Positions 17,975-25,123 of a stretch of DNA of 64,000 bases are shown one piece after another; within the stretch, counting starts at the first letter, position 1; every line of letters starts with the position of its first letter. Location: positions 110,756 through 174,755 of the forward strand of contig NZ_VSTH01000013.1 of NCBI RefSeq assembly GCF_008123965.1. Reading direction: 5' to 3'. This stretch comes from Bradyrhizobium hipponense. GTDB lineage: Bacteria; Pseudomonadota; Alphaproteobacteria; Rhizobiales; Xanthobacteraceae. The position numbers and the translations under genes were made by a program. The notes under the pieces were generated by a model. That model was given only the letters and a program-made list of their open reading frames with translations. It was not told the origin of the DNA and searched no databases.

Positions 17975-18403
17975 CTATTCAGCGGCCTGCGGCTGCGCGC
18001 CGTAGGCCTCGGAAATCATGAAGCCGGACAGCACGCCGTAGGCGTCGGTCCAGGCTTTTGCCAGTTCGGGCGTCCAGGCTTCGCCGAGACCCTTTTCCAG
18101 GGTCCACAGCAAGGTCGCGCCGACCACCGGATAGTGCTCGGCCTTGGCGCCGTAAGCGACGTGACGCTTGGCCAGCGCCGAGGCCGCGGGAAGGATTGAT
18201 TCCAGGTTCGACAGGCCGCCGACGACGGCGGCGAGCATGCCCATCAGCTTCTTGCGCTGCTCGGTCATGTCCTCGGGAAACATCGCGCGCACGGACGGCG
18301 CCACCTCGAACAGGCGATCGTAGAACAGCACCGCAGCCTGCGCGGAAATCGGCGCGACCTTGGAAAAGCTCTGCTGGACGAGGGTGATCTGTTCGGGCGT
18401 CAT
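17975..18403 (-). CDS. bjgb: Single-domain bacterial haemoglobin Bjgb
   Basis: A 142-residue globin of the Vitreoscilla-haemoglobin type. Phe42 lies in the CD corner (AMFPEDM) and His81 (AKRHVAYG) is the likely proximal haem ligand; Tyr91 (HYPVVG) matches the conserved residue that interacts with it. No reductase domain is attached, so the adjacent flavoprotein Flp probably reduces it. The ATG at 18403 has AGGAG at the right spacing, so the longer frame from 18460 is not used. Its place between narK and nasC fits removal of nitric oxide formed during nitrate assimilation. Confidence 0.93.
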   Translation of the reverse strand: MTPEQITLVQQSFSKVAPISAQAAVLFYDRLFEVAPSVRAMFPEDMTEQRKKLMGMLAAVVGGLSNLESILPAASALAKRHVAYGAKAEHYPVVGATLLWTLEKGLGEAWTPELAKAWTDAYGVLSGFMISEAYGAQPQAAE

Positions 18404-18482
18404 GATGTTCTCCTGGCTGTTAGGTCCGCCTTTGTCCGCGCCATTGCGGAAAAAGTTCATGGGTCAAACTTTCCGGCCAATG

Positions 18483-18506
18483 CTTCTCCCCGCGTACGGG
18501 AAGAAG
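18483..18506 (-). promoter_or_regulatory. Intercistronic stem-loop between narK and bjgb
   Basis: CTTCTCCCCG and CGGGAAGAAG pair as a stem of about ten base pairs with one mismatch. It sits in the 139-nt gap between narK and bjgb, the only long gap in this operon. It could protect or terminate the narK transcript and so change the ratio of transporter to downstream enzymes. Confidence 0.45.
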
Positions 18507-18542
18507 CGAGATTCGTACCAAGTGTTAGGCTCGCACCAAGAG

Positions 18543-19934
18543 TCAGACCCGCGCTTCGGCGAGGCTTGGCGCGCCTTCACCCTGCGGGCTGCGACGCAGG
18601 TAGAACCACCAGGTCAGCGCGAGGCAGGAGGCGTAGAAAGCGAGATAGATCGCGAGCGCGAGCTGCGGTCCGCCGGTCAGGGCGATCGACTTGCCGAAAC
18701 CGCTCGGGATCAGATAGCCGCCGACGGCACCGACCGCGCCGATGAAGCCGACCGCCGCACCGCTCTCGATGCTCGCCGTCTTCATGGCCAGCGCACGCGC
18801 CACATCGCCCTGGCCGCGCACCTTGAACAGGTTCTGCTCGCGAAAGATCGAGGGGATCATGCGGTAGGTCGAGCCGTTGCCGATGCCCGTGGTCACAAAC
18901 AGGATCAGGAACATTGACAGGAAGCCGATAAAATCCTTTTGCCCGACGAAATAGACCACGCCGACCGTCGCCGCCGCCATCGCAATGAAATTCCAGAATG
19001 TGATGATGGAGCCACCGATCTTGTCGGCGAGCCAGCCGCCCAACGGCCGCGACAGCGATCCGACGAGAGGCCCGAGGAATGCGATCGCGATCGTCACCGT
19101 GGGGAATTGCGTCTTGATTAGCAGCGGGAATGCCGCGGAATAGCCGATGAAGGATCCGAACGTGCCGATATAGAGATACGCCATGATCCAGGTGTGCTTG
19201 CGCTTGACCACCGCGAGCTGGTTCTTGATCGACGACTTGGCCGTGGTGAGATTGTTCATGAAGAACACCGCGCCGAACACCGCGATCGCGATCGGCAGCA
19301 CCCACATCAGACCGGCGTTCTGAAGGAAGACGCCGTCGACGGGGCTCGCCTGGAACAGATTGATGACGGCGAGCGTCATCAGGATCGGGGTCAGCAGCTG
19401 CACGCTGGAGACGCCGATATTGCCGCCGGCCGCGTTCAGGCCGAGCGCCCATCCCTTCATCCGGTCGGGGAAGAAGAACGAGATGTTGGTCATGCTGGAG
19501 GCGAAGTTGCCGCCGCCGAGGCCCGCGGTCGAGGCAATCAGCAGCATCAGCCAGAACGGCGTGTCGGGCTCGCTCACGAAATAAGCGAGCGACAGCGTCG
19601 GGATGAACAAGATCGCCGCGCTGAAGATGGTCCAGTTGCGGCCGCCGAAAGTCGTGACCGCGAACGTATAGGGAAAGCGCATCAAGGCGCCGATCAGTCC
19701 CGGCACCGCGACGAGCTGGAACAGCTGGTCGGTGGTGTAATGGAAGCCCGCCTGCGGCAGCTTGGTGGTGACGATGCTCCAGATCAGCCACACCGAGAAG
19801 CCGATATGCTCGGCCACGATCGACCAGATCAGGTTGCGTCGCGCGATGGTCTTGCCAGTCGCATTCCAGAACGCCTCGTCTTCGGGGCGCCAGTCTGAAA
19901 TCCATGTGGAGTTCAGAGTCGGATTCTTCGTCAT
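18543..19934 (-). CDS. narK: NarK-type nitrate/nitrite transporter
   Basis: A 463-residue MFS permease of the nitrate-nitrite porter family with twelve membrane segments. Both glycine-rich nitrate signatures are present: AGLGGGNFASSMTNISFFFP in helix 5 and TTGIGNGSTYRMIPSIF in helix 11. Conserved arginines lie in helix 2 (GALMRFPYT) and helix 8 (GSLSRPLGG). The ATG at 19934 follows AGAAGGGATACTCA. It is the first gene of narK-bjgb-flp-nasC and exports nitrite, imports nitrate, or both. The 336 bp upstream hold a sigma54-like promoter, two palindromes and hairpin structures. Confidence 0.93.
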   Translation of the reverse strand: MTKNPTLNSTWISDWRPEDEAFWNATGKTIARRNLIWSIVAEHIGFSVWLIWSIVTTKLPQAGFHYTTDQLFQLVAVPGLIGALMRFPYTFAVTTFGGRNWTIFSAAILFIPTLSLAYFVSEPDTPFWLMLLIASTAGLGGGNFASSMTNISFFFPDRMKGWALGLNAAGGNIGVSSVQLLTPILMTLAVINLFQASPVDGVFLQNAGLMWVLPIAIAVFGAVFFMNNLTTAKSSIKNQLAVVKRKHTWIMAYLYIGTFGSFIGYSAAFPLLIKTQFPTVTIAIAFLGPLVGSLSRPLGGWLADKIGGSIITFWNFIAMAAATVGVVYFVGQKDFIGFLSMFLILFVTTGIGNGSTYRMIPSIFREQNLFKVRGQGDVARALAMKTASIESGAAVGFIGAVGAVGGYLIPSGFGKSIALTGGPQLALAIYLAFYASCLALTWWFYLRRSPQGEGAPSLAEARV

Positions 19935-19958
19935 TGAGTATCCCTTCTAGGCTCACCG

Positions 19959-19972
19959 CTGCGCCGTTGCAG
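19959..19972 (-). promoter_or_regulatory. Candidate second hexaloop hairpin in narK leader
   Basis: CTGC and GCAG form a four-base-pair stem closing the loop AACGGC, which has A at position 1 and G at position 4 as in ANTAR-recognised loops. It starts 25 nt upstream of the narK ATG and adjoins the large stem-loop at 19972-20013. A short stem like this could occur by chance. Confidence 0.35.
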
Positions 19973-20013
19973 GCTCAGCCTCCAGGCAAGGAGGCGCGCG
20001 CCGAGGCCAAGCC
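19972..20013 (-). terminator. Large stem-loop in narK leader, possible attenuator
   Basis: GGCTTGGCCTC (20013-20003) pairs with GAGGCTGAGCC (19982-19972) over eleven positions, two of them G-U. No clear run of T follows. It lies between the sigma54-like promoter and narK, where NasT-controlled leaders usually have a terminator. Confidence 0.4.
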
Positions 20014-20052
20014 CCGGTGGCGAGTTCACGATGCTGATTGATGATGTTGAGG

Positions 20053-20070
20053 GACGTCGTCGTTGGCGTC
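20053..20070 (-). promoter_or_regulatory. NasT/ANTAR-type hexaloop hairpin at 5' end of narK transcript
   Basis: GACGCC-AACGAC-GACGTC folds into a six-pair stem with one C-A mismatch and a six-base loop with A at position 1 and G at position 4. It begins within about two bases of the transcription start predicted from the sigma54-like promoter. The nrtA leader has the same stem (23510-23527). Confidence 0.5.
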
Positions 20071-20081
20071 AGAAAGGGTGC

Positions 20082-20097
20082 TTCAATTTCCGTGCCA
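20082..20097 (-). promoter_or_regulatory. Sigma54-like promoter of narK
   Basis: The minus strand reads TTGGCACGGAAATTGAA across this region. It matches TGGCACG-N4-TTGC at all but the last position (A instead of C), and the -24 GG is at 20096-20095. The predicted start is near 20071. The same form, with TTGAA at -12, occurs before nrtA. Confidence 0.6.
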
Positions 20098-20169
20098 ATT
20101 GCGCGCGATTGGGAAATACAGAGAATTCAGGGGCTTATTCGCGTTGCCCGAAGCTTTTGCAGGCAGATT

Positions 20170-20216
20170 TCGCATGCAAATTTTGCGATTCGCTCAATCC
20201 TTGTGCGGCGCACAAG
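20170..20216. promoter_or_regulatory. Paired palindromes upstream of narK (activator sites)
   Basis: CTTGTGCGGCGCACAAG at 20200-20216 is a perfect dyad with a three-base centre. A second dyad, TCGCA-N9-TGCGA at 20170-20188, lies 29 bp away centre to centre. They lie about 112 and 84 bp upstream of the narK -24 element, a usual distance for a sigma54 activator such as NtrC. The nrtA promoter has the same pair at the same distances. Confidence 0.55.
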
Positions 20217-20270
20217 AATTGAGCGCGATGTCTGTTATTTGTGCGAGCACGTCACGTGTTAACGACGCGC

Positions 20271-21065
20271 TTACGCGGCTTCGACGAAGCGGTGTCGCTC
20301 ATAGAGGAATTCGAGCACGCGCTGCCGGCACTTCAGATAGGTGGTGTTGGTGGCGAGCTCGAGCCGCTTGCGCGGGCGCGCCAGCGGCACCTCCAGCACC
20401 TCACCGATGCGCGCGGACGGACCGTTTGTCATCATCACGATGCGGTCGGAGAGCAGCACGGCCTCGTCGACATCGTGGGTGATCATCAAAATGGTGTTGC
20501 CGAGCTTCTGGTGCAGCGCCATCACCGAATCCTGGAGATGCGCGCGGGTCAGCGCGTCGAGCGCGCCGAAGGGCTCGTCGAGCAGCAGCACCTTCGGCTC
20601 CATGGCGAGCGCGCGGGCAATGCCGACGCGCTGCTTCATGCCGCCACTGACTTCCGAGGGGCGTTTGTCCTTGGCATGCGCCATCTGCACGAGGTTGAGA
20701 TTGTGCATGACCCAGGCGTCGCGTTCGGCGCGCGACTTGGTCCTGGCAAAGACCTTGTCGACGCCGAGCCTGACGTTCTCGTAGACAGTGAGCCAAGGCA
20801 GCAGGCTGTGGTTCTGGAACACCACGGCGCGGTCGGGACCCGGCGAGTTGACCTCGCGGTTCTCCAGCAGCACGCCGCCGGTGGTGGCGCCGGTCAGGCC
20901 TGCGATGATGTTCAGCAGGGTCGACTTGCCGCAGCCGGAATGGCCGATGATCGAAACGTATTCGCCCTTCTCGATCGTCAGGCTGATGTCCTTCAGCACC
21001 TCCGTGGAGGCGGCGCCGCGGGTAAAAATCTTGTCGATGTGGTCGAGCTTCAGATAGGCGGTCAT
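20271..21065 (-). CDS. nrtC: Nitrate ABC transporter ATP-binding protein
   Basis: A 264-residue ABC ATPase of the nitrate/sulfonate/taurine family. Walker A is GHSGCGKST (41-49), the signature VSGGMKQR begins at 139, and Walker B is VLLLDE (159-164) followed by the D-loop GALD and ITHD. It energises nitrate uptake with NrtA and NrtB at the inner membrane. It lies 13 nt after nrtB and is the last gene of nrtABC; narK follows with its own promoter. It lacks the extra NrtA-like domain found in cyanobacterial NrtC, so functionally it matches NrtD-type ATPases. Confidence 0.9.
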   Translation of the reverse strand: MTAYLKLDHIDKIFTRGAASTEVLKDISLTIEKGEYVSIIGHSGCGKSTLLNIIAGLTGATTGGVLLENREVNSPGPDRAVVFQNHSLLPWLTVYENVRLGVDKVFARTKSRAERDAWVMHNLNLVQMAHAKDKRPSEVSGGMKQRVGIARALAMEPKVLLLDEPFGALDALTRAHLQDSVMALHQKLGNTILMITHDVDEAVLLSDRIVMMTNGPSARIGEVLEVPLARPRKRLELATNTTYLKCRQRVLEFLYERHRFVEAA

Positions 21066-21078
21066 GTGCTCTCTCCCC

Positions 21079-21975
21079 TCAGTTCTGCGCGGTGCCGCGG
21101 GTGACGATCTTGCCGAGGCCTGCGATCAGGCGGTCGAGCACGAAGCCGATGATTCCGACGTAGAACAGTGCCAAGATGATCTCGCTGATGTGCGAGGAAT
21201 TCCAGGCATCCCAGATGAAGAAGCCGATGCCGACGCCGCCGATCAGCATCTCCGCCGCGACGATCGCAAGCCACGACAGGCCGATGCCGATGCGAAGCCC
21301 CGTGAAGATATAGGGCGCCGCCGCCGGGATCATGATCTTGCCGAAGAACTCGAGCGGATTGAGCTGCACCACTGCCGCGACGTTGCGATAGTCCTGCGGA
21401 ATGTTGCGGACACCGACCGCGGTGTTGATGATGATCGGCCAGATCGAGGTGATGAAGATGACGAAGATCGCCGAGGGCTGGCCGTCGCGGAACGCCGCGA
21501 GCGACAGCGGCAGCCAGGCCAGCGGCGGGATTGTGCGCAGCACCTGGAACAGCGGATCGAGCCCGCGCATCGCCCAGACCGATTGCCCGACCAGCACACC
21601 GAGCGCGATGCCGGCGACCGCGGAGAGCGAATAGCCGAGCGCGACGCGCTGCAGGCTGGCGGAGAGATGCCAGAACAGACCCTTGTCGATGCCGCCATGG
21701 TCGAAGAACGGATCGAGGATCAGCTCCTTGGTGTCCTTGAACACCTTTGATGGCGGCGGCAGCGCCGAGCCCGCGCGGCGGCAGATGAGCTCCCATACCA
21801 GCGCCAGCAGCGCGACCACGACCAGCGGTGGGATGACGCGAACGGCGGTCTCCCTCGCCATCCGCGCGTATGTCTCGCTCCGTGGCGGCCGCTTCGGCGT
21901 CATCGCGACGACCGGCGCGGCGGGACCCGCAGGCGTCGCGGTCTCAATGTCCATCTTGGTGGCAGGCATGTTCAT
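21079..21975 (-). CDS. nrtB: Nitrate ABC transporter permease
   Basis: A 298-residue inner-membrane permease of the binding-protein-dependent family. About six membrane segments follow a proline-rich cytoplasmic tail. The helix IPPLVVVALLALVWELICRR begins near residue 47, and AAVVQLNPLEFFGKIMIPAAAPYI is the EAA-type loop that contacts the ATPase. The ATG at 21975 is preceded by GGAGAG; an earlier in-frame ATG (21999) lacks a better site. It is the middle gene of nrtABC. Confidence 0.9.
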   Translation of the reverse strand: MNMPATKMDIETATPAGPAAPVVAMTPKRPPRSETYARMARETAVRVIPPLVVVALLALVWELICRRAGSALPPPSKVFKDTKELILDPFFDHGGIDKGLFWHLSASLQRVALGYSLSAVAGIALGVLVGQSVWAMRGLDPLFQVLRTIPPLAWLPLSLAAFRDGQPSAIFVIFITSIWPIIINTAVGVRNIPQDYRNVAAVVQLNPLEFFGKIMIPAAAPYIFTGLRIGIGLSWLAIVAAEMLIGGVGIGFFIWDAWNSSHISEIILALFYVGIIGFVLDRLIAGLGKIVTRGTAQN

Positions 21976-22038
21976 TGCAATCTCTCTCCGGCTTCGCAAG
22001 GACGATGCGGCCGCCCACCGGGCGGCCGCTGGCTCCCA

Positions 22039-23358
22039 TCAGACTTCGACGCGCTTGATCGCGAGCGATTTCAGATAGGCGGCCGGATTTTCGGGATCGA
22101 ACACCTTGCCGTCGAAGAAGGTCTCCTTGCCGCGCGAGGTCGAGGTCGGGATCTCGGAGGCTGCGACACCGAGCGTCTTGGCCGCATCGCGCCACATGTC
22201 TTCGCGGTTGACCTTCGCAATCAGCGCCTTGCTGTCGAAGGTCGGCTCGTACTTGCCCCAGCGGATGTCCTCGGTCATGAACCATAGGTCGTGGCTCCTG
22301 AACGGATAGGAGGCGAAGTCGCGCCAATACTTCATGACGTGCGGCGAATTCTCGACCACCTTGCCGGGAAGACCGTAATCGAACTTGCCGGCGGTGCGGT
22401 CGAGCACGTCTTCAACCGGGCAGTTCATCCACTGCCGCTTGCCCATGATCGCCGCGAGCTCGGGCTTGTTCTCGGCCTTGTCGGACCATTGCTGGGCCTC
22501 CATCACGGCCATCAACATCGCCTTGGCGGCCTTCGGATATTTGTCGACGAAGGCTGCTCGCATGCCGAAAGATTTTTCGGGATGCTTGTTCCAGAGTTCG
22601 CCGGTCGTGACCGCCGTGTAGCCGATATTCTGGTGGATCAGCTGCAGGTTCCAGGGCTCGCCGACGCAGAAGCAGTCCATGGTGCCGACCTTCATGTTGG
22701 CCACCATCTGCGGCGGCGGCACCACGATGGTTTCGATGTCCTTGTCGGGATCGATGCCGCCGGCCGCGAGCCAGTAGCGGATCCAGAGGTCATGCGTACC
22801 GCCGGGGAAGGTCATCGCCGCCTTCACGGACTTGCCGGAGGCCTTCTTCTTCTCCAGGGCAGCCTTGAACGGAGATGCATCGACGCCGAGCTTGAGATCG
22901 GCATACTCGTTCGCAACGGAGATGCACTGGCTGTCGAGATTGAGCCGCGCCAGAATGTACATCGGCGTCGGCTGGTTGTTCTGCGTCACCTTACCGGCCG
23001 AGATCAGATACGGCATCGGGGTGAGAATATGCGCGCCGTCGATGCCGTTGCCTTCGGACCCCAGCACGAGGTTGTCGCGCGTGGTGCCCCAAGACGCCTG
23101 CTTCTGCACGTCGACGTCGGGCATGCCGTATTTGGCGAACAGGCCCTTGTCCTTGGCGACGAACAGCGGGCCCGCGTCGCTCAGTGCGATGAAGCCAAGC
23201 TTGGCGCCCTTGACCTCGGGGCCCGCATCCTGCGCGAACGCGCCGGCAGGGAAATTCAGCTTAACTGCGGCGAGAAGTGCGGCGGTGCTGCCGGTCGCCT
23301 TCAACAATTGGCGGCGGCTGAGGCCACTCTCCGAGGGCCGGCGAATGCGCTTGGTCAT
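22039..23358 (-). CDS. nrtA: Nitrate ABC transporter substrate-binding protein
   Basis: A 439-residue periplasmic nitrate-binding protein of the NrtA/CmpA family. The N-terminus has a twin-arginine signal, SRRQLLK at residues 14-20, followed by a hydrophobic stretch and AGAFAQDA. Typical segments include KLGFIALSDAGPLFVAKDKGLF, MTFPGGTHDLWIRYWLAAGG and CFCVGEPWN. The start is the ATG at 23358; the frame continues upstream but upstream codons are not signal-like. It begins the nrtABC unit, 63 nt before nrtB. The 669-bp divergent region upstream holds the promoter and leader elements listed separately. Confidence 0.92.
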   Translation of the reverse strand: MTKRIRRPSESGLSRRQLLKATGSTAALLAAVKLNFPAGAFAQDAGPEVKGAKLGFIALSDAGPLFVAKDKGLFAKYGMPDVDVQKQASWGTTRDNLVLGSEGNGIDGAHILTPMPYLISAGKVTQNNQPTPMYILARLNLDSQCISVANEYADLKLGVDASPFKAALEKKKASGKSVKAAMTFPGGTHDLWIRYWLAAGGIDPDKDIETIVVPPPQMVANMKVGTMDCFCVGEPWNLQLIHQNIGYTAVTTGELWNKHPEKSFGMRAAFVDKYPKAAKAMLMAVMEAQQWSDKAENKPELAAIMGKRQWMNCPVEDVLDRTAGKFDYGLPGKVVENSPHVMKYWRDFASYPFRSHDLWFMTEDIRWGKYEPTFDSKALIAKVNREDMWRDAAKTLGVAASEIPTSTSRGKETFFDGKVFDPENPAAYLKSLAIKRVEV

Positions 23359-23372
23359 AACTGGTGTCGTCC

Positions 23373-23404
23373 TTTGCGTCGTTGCGAATGATTGCGTCAG
23401 TGCA
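23373..23404 (-). promoter_or_regulatory. Two tandem candidate hexaloop hairpins before nrtA
   Basis: TGC-ACTGAC-GCA (23404-23393) and TTCGC-AACGAC-GCAAA (23388-23373) each have a six-base loop with A at position 1 and G at position 4, and are separated by four bases. They end 14 nt upstream of the nrtA ATG. The stems are short, so this is only suggestive of the tandem two-hairpin ANTAR motif. Confidence 0.35.
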
Positions 23405-23509
23405 CACGAGCAGCCCGTCCGTCCGGCGACGCCTGAAGCAGCGCATGCGAACGCGCGACGGGGAAACCCCGCCTGGTGGCGTCGGCAATTCGGATGAGAA
23501 GTCTCGCGG

Positions 23510-23527
23510 GACGGCTTCAATGGCGTC
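23510..23527 (-). promoter_or_regulatory. NasT/ANTAR-type hexaloop hairpin at 5' end of nrtA transcript
   Basis: GACGCC-ATTGAA-GCCGTC forms the same stem as the narK hairpin, with one C-C mismatch in place of C-A, and its loop also has A at position 1 and G at position 4. It begins two to three bases after the transcription start predicted from the sigma54-like promoter. Confidence 0.5.
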
Positions 23528-23539
23528 GGCCTGGAACTA

Positions 23540-23556
23540 TTCAAGCTTCATGCCAA
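23540..23556 (-). promoter_or_regulatory. Sigma54-like promoter of nrtA
   Basis: The minus strand reads TTGGCATGAAGCTTGAA. It keeps the -24 GG (23554-23553) and the -12 TTG with the correct spacing, and ends TTGAA exactly as before narK. The predicted start is near 23530, giving a leader of about 170 nt. Confidence 0.6.
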
Positions 23557-23629
23557 GCGCGCTGTGGCGGAAAACCTTGGCTAGTGAGTGGGTTACGAAG
23601 GCTGTGCCAGACTGTCGCAGGCGTTGTTC

Positions 23630-23673
23630 CGCACGGGAAATTTGCGATCTGCCCACTCGGTGTGCAGCGCACA
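23630..23673. promoter_or_regulatory. Shared palindromes between nrtA and the FNT gene (activator sites)
   Basis: TGTGCAGCGCACA at 23661-23673 is a perfect dyad with a three-base centre. A weaker dyad, CGCA-N9-TGCG, follows at 23630-23646, 29 bp away. The first centre is 113.5 bp from the nrtA -24 GG and 112.5 bp from the FNT -24 GG, so one site could serve both divergent promoters. The narK region has the same two-dyad arrangement. Confidence 0.55.
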
Positions 23674-23777
23674 AAACTTATGCAATCGCTTAAGCAAAGG
23701 GCCGCAGCGCACGCAAAAGCCGGACCAGCGAGCGCACCATCTATTTGATATCACTTTATTTTCTTAACCGATCAACC

Positions 23778-23794
23778 CGGCACGCAATTTGCAT
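23778..23794 (+). promoter_or_regulatory. Sigma54 promoter of the formate/nitrite transporter gene
   Basis: CGGCACGCAATTTGCAT matches TGGCACG-N4-TTGCA at all but the first base, the best sigma54 match in the window. Predicted start near 23803, giving a 225-nt leader. An AT-rich block at 23741-23768 just upstream could bend DNA or bind IHF. Confidence 0.65.
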
Positions 23795-23801
23795 TTCCAT
23801 G

Positions 23802-23841
23802 GACGTCAACGATGACTGCGGCTTTGCCGCATTGTTGCGGC
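23802..23841 (+). promoter_or_regulatory. Dual hexaloop hairpins at 5' end of FNT leader (NasT/ANTAR type)
   Basis: The first hairpin has the inner stem GTC-AACGAT-GAC (23805-23816). The second is GCCGC-ATTGTT-GCGGC (23826-23841), a perfect five-pair stem. Both loops have six bases with A at position 1 and G at position 4, and a nine-base linker joins them. This is the described layout of ANTAR-protein targets. Confidence 0.55.
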
Positions 23842-24027
23842 CGCTGGCGGCTGCAGCCCGGAAGCTCAACAGCCTTACGGCCTCCCCGGCTCGGTCGTCG
23901 TGACGCGATTCCCAAGGCTTCCAAAGTTCTCCAGACCTCGTGCGCGGCAACCTGTCCGCACGGCCAATGATGTTCAGCCGCGCTCCTGGGCGTGGCGATC
24001 CCACTTACGAAGCAAAAGGAACCATTG

Positions 24028-24867
24028 ATGTCGTATCTCGCGCCTTCGGAATTCGTCACCAAGATGGTGGATGCAGGCGAATCCAAGATCTTCATGTCCA
24101 CCCGGGATACCATCATCCGGGCCTACATGGCCGGCGCCATCCTCGCGCTGGCGGCATGGTTCGCCGTCACCATCAACGTGAACACGGGCCAGCCGCTGAT
24201 CGGAGCGCTGCTGTTTCCGGTCGGATTCGCCATGCTGTACCTGCTCGGCTTCGATCTCCTGACGGGCGTGTTTGTTCTCTCGCCGCTGGCGCTGATCGAC
24301 AAGCGCCCGGGCGTCACGCTTGGCGGCCTGCTGCGAAACTGGGGCCTCGTCTTCGTCGGCAACTTCGCCGGCGCCTTCACCGTGGCCTTCATGATGGCGT
24401 TCGTCACCACGTTCGGCTTCACGCAGGACCCGGACAAGGTCGGCGCCGCCATCGGAAACATCGGCGAAGGGCGAACGCTCGGCTATGCCGCGCACGGCGC
24501 CGCCGGCATGGCGACCCTGTTCATGCGCGGAATGCTCTGCAACTGGATGGTCTCGACCGGCGTCGTCGGCGCCATGATCTCGACCTCGGTCTCCGGCAAG
24601 GTCATCGCGATGTGGATGCCGATCCTGGTGTTCTTCTACATGGTGTTCGAGCATTCCGTCGTGAACATGTTCCTGTTCCCGTCGGGCCTGATGCTGCACG
24701 CAAAATTCTCGATCATGGATTATCTGATCTGGAACGAGATCCCGACCGTGCTCGGCAACCTCGTGGGCGGTCTCGCCTTCACCGGCATGACCCTCTACGC
24801 CACGCACGTCATGACCCTGCCGAAGCGCCAGGCCGGCAAGGCTACGCCGCCCCGCGTTGCGGCCTGA
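24028..24867 (+). CDS. Formate/nitrite transporter (FNT) family channel
   Basis: A 279-residue pentameric inner-membrane channel of the FocA/NirC family with six membrane helices. Helix segments include AYMAGAILALAAWFAVTINV and YLLGFDLLTGVFVLSPLALI; GNFAGAF and CNWMVSTGVVGA are the conserved pore stretches in this family. The ATG at 24028 follows AAAGGAACC. Divergent pairing with nrtABC, and shared promoter features, make nitrite the most likely substrate (NirC role) rather than formate. No nitrite reductase gene is in the window. Confidence 0.85.
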   Translation: MSYLAPSEFVTKMVDAGESKIFMSTRDTIIRAYMAGAILALAAWFAVTINVNTGQPLIGALLFPVGFAMLYLLGFDLLTGVFVLSPLALIDKRPGVTLGGLLRNWGLVFVGNFAGAFTVAFMMAFVTTFGFTQDPDKVGAAIGNIGEGRTLGYAAHGAAGMATLFMRGMLCNWMVSTGVVGAMISTSVSGKVIAMWMPILVFFYMVFEHSVVNMFLFPSGLMLHAKFSIMDYLIWNEIPTVLGNLVGGLAFTGMTLYATHVMTLPKRQAGKATPPRVAA

Positions 24868-24982
24868 TCGAACATATCTCGACAGAGGAGCCTCGTCCGG
24901 TCAGGGTGAGGCTCCCCTCTCCCGGCAGGGCGATCGCATCTGAAAAAGAAGTCGGTGTGCGGTTTGCTTGTGGCCGATCCTT

Positions 24983-25080
24983 CGAGACGCCCGCTTTGGC
25001 GGGCTCCTCAGGATGAGGTCTTGTTTCGCGGCGAAATCTTAGACCCTAATGGTGAGGAGCCCGCCAAAGCGGGCGTCTCG
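24983..25080. repeat. Perfect 28-bp inverted repeat (REP-like)
   Basis: The arms at 24983-25010 and 25053-25080 are exact reverse complements over 28 bp, separated by 42 bp. Each arm contains its own dyad, GCCCGCTTTGGCGGGC. The left arm and flank (TGTGGCCGATCCTTCGAGACG) repeat part of the element at 4636-4880. It ends 5 bp before one possible start codon of the following gene. Confidence 0.9.
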
Positions 25081-25123
25081 AACCATGCAGGCCGAGCACT
25101 TTCATGGCCCGCCTCTCCCGGTG

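Noticed and set aside
23741..23770. FNR-type box near TTTGATATCAC
   Set aside because: TGATATCA is a short palindrome without the TTG-N8-CAA spacing; the AT-rich block fits better as a bend or IHF region of the sigma54 promoter.
14027..24867. Expectation that a nitrite reductase (nirA or nirBD) or nasST is in the cluster
   Set aside because: Flp covers only the FAD/NAD(P)H part of NirB, with no siroheme domain, and no other candidate frame carries nitrite reductase or ANTAR motifs in this window.
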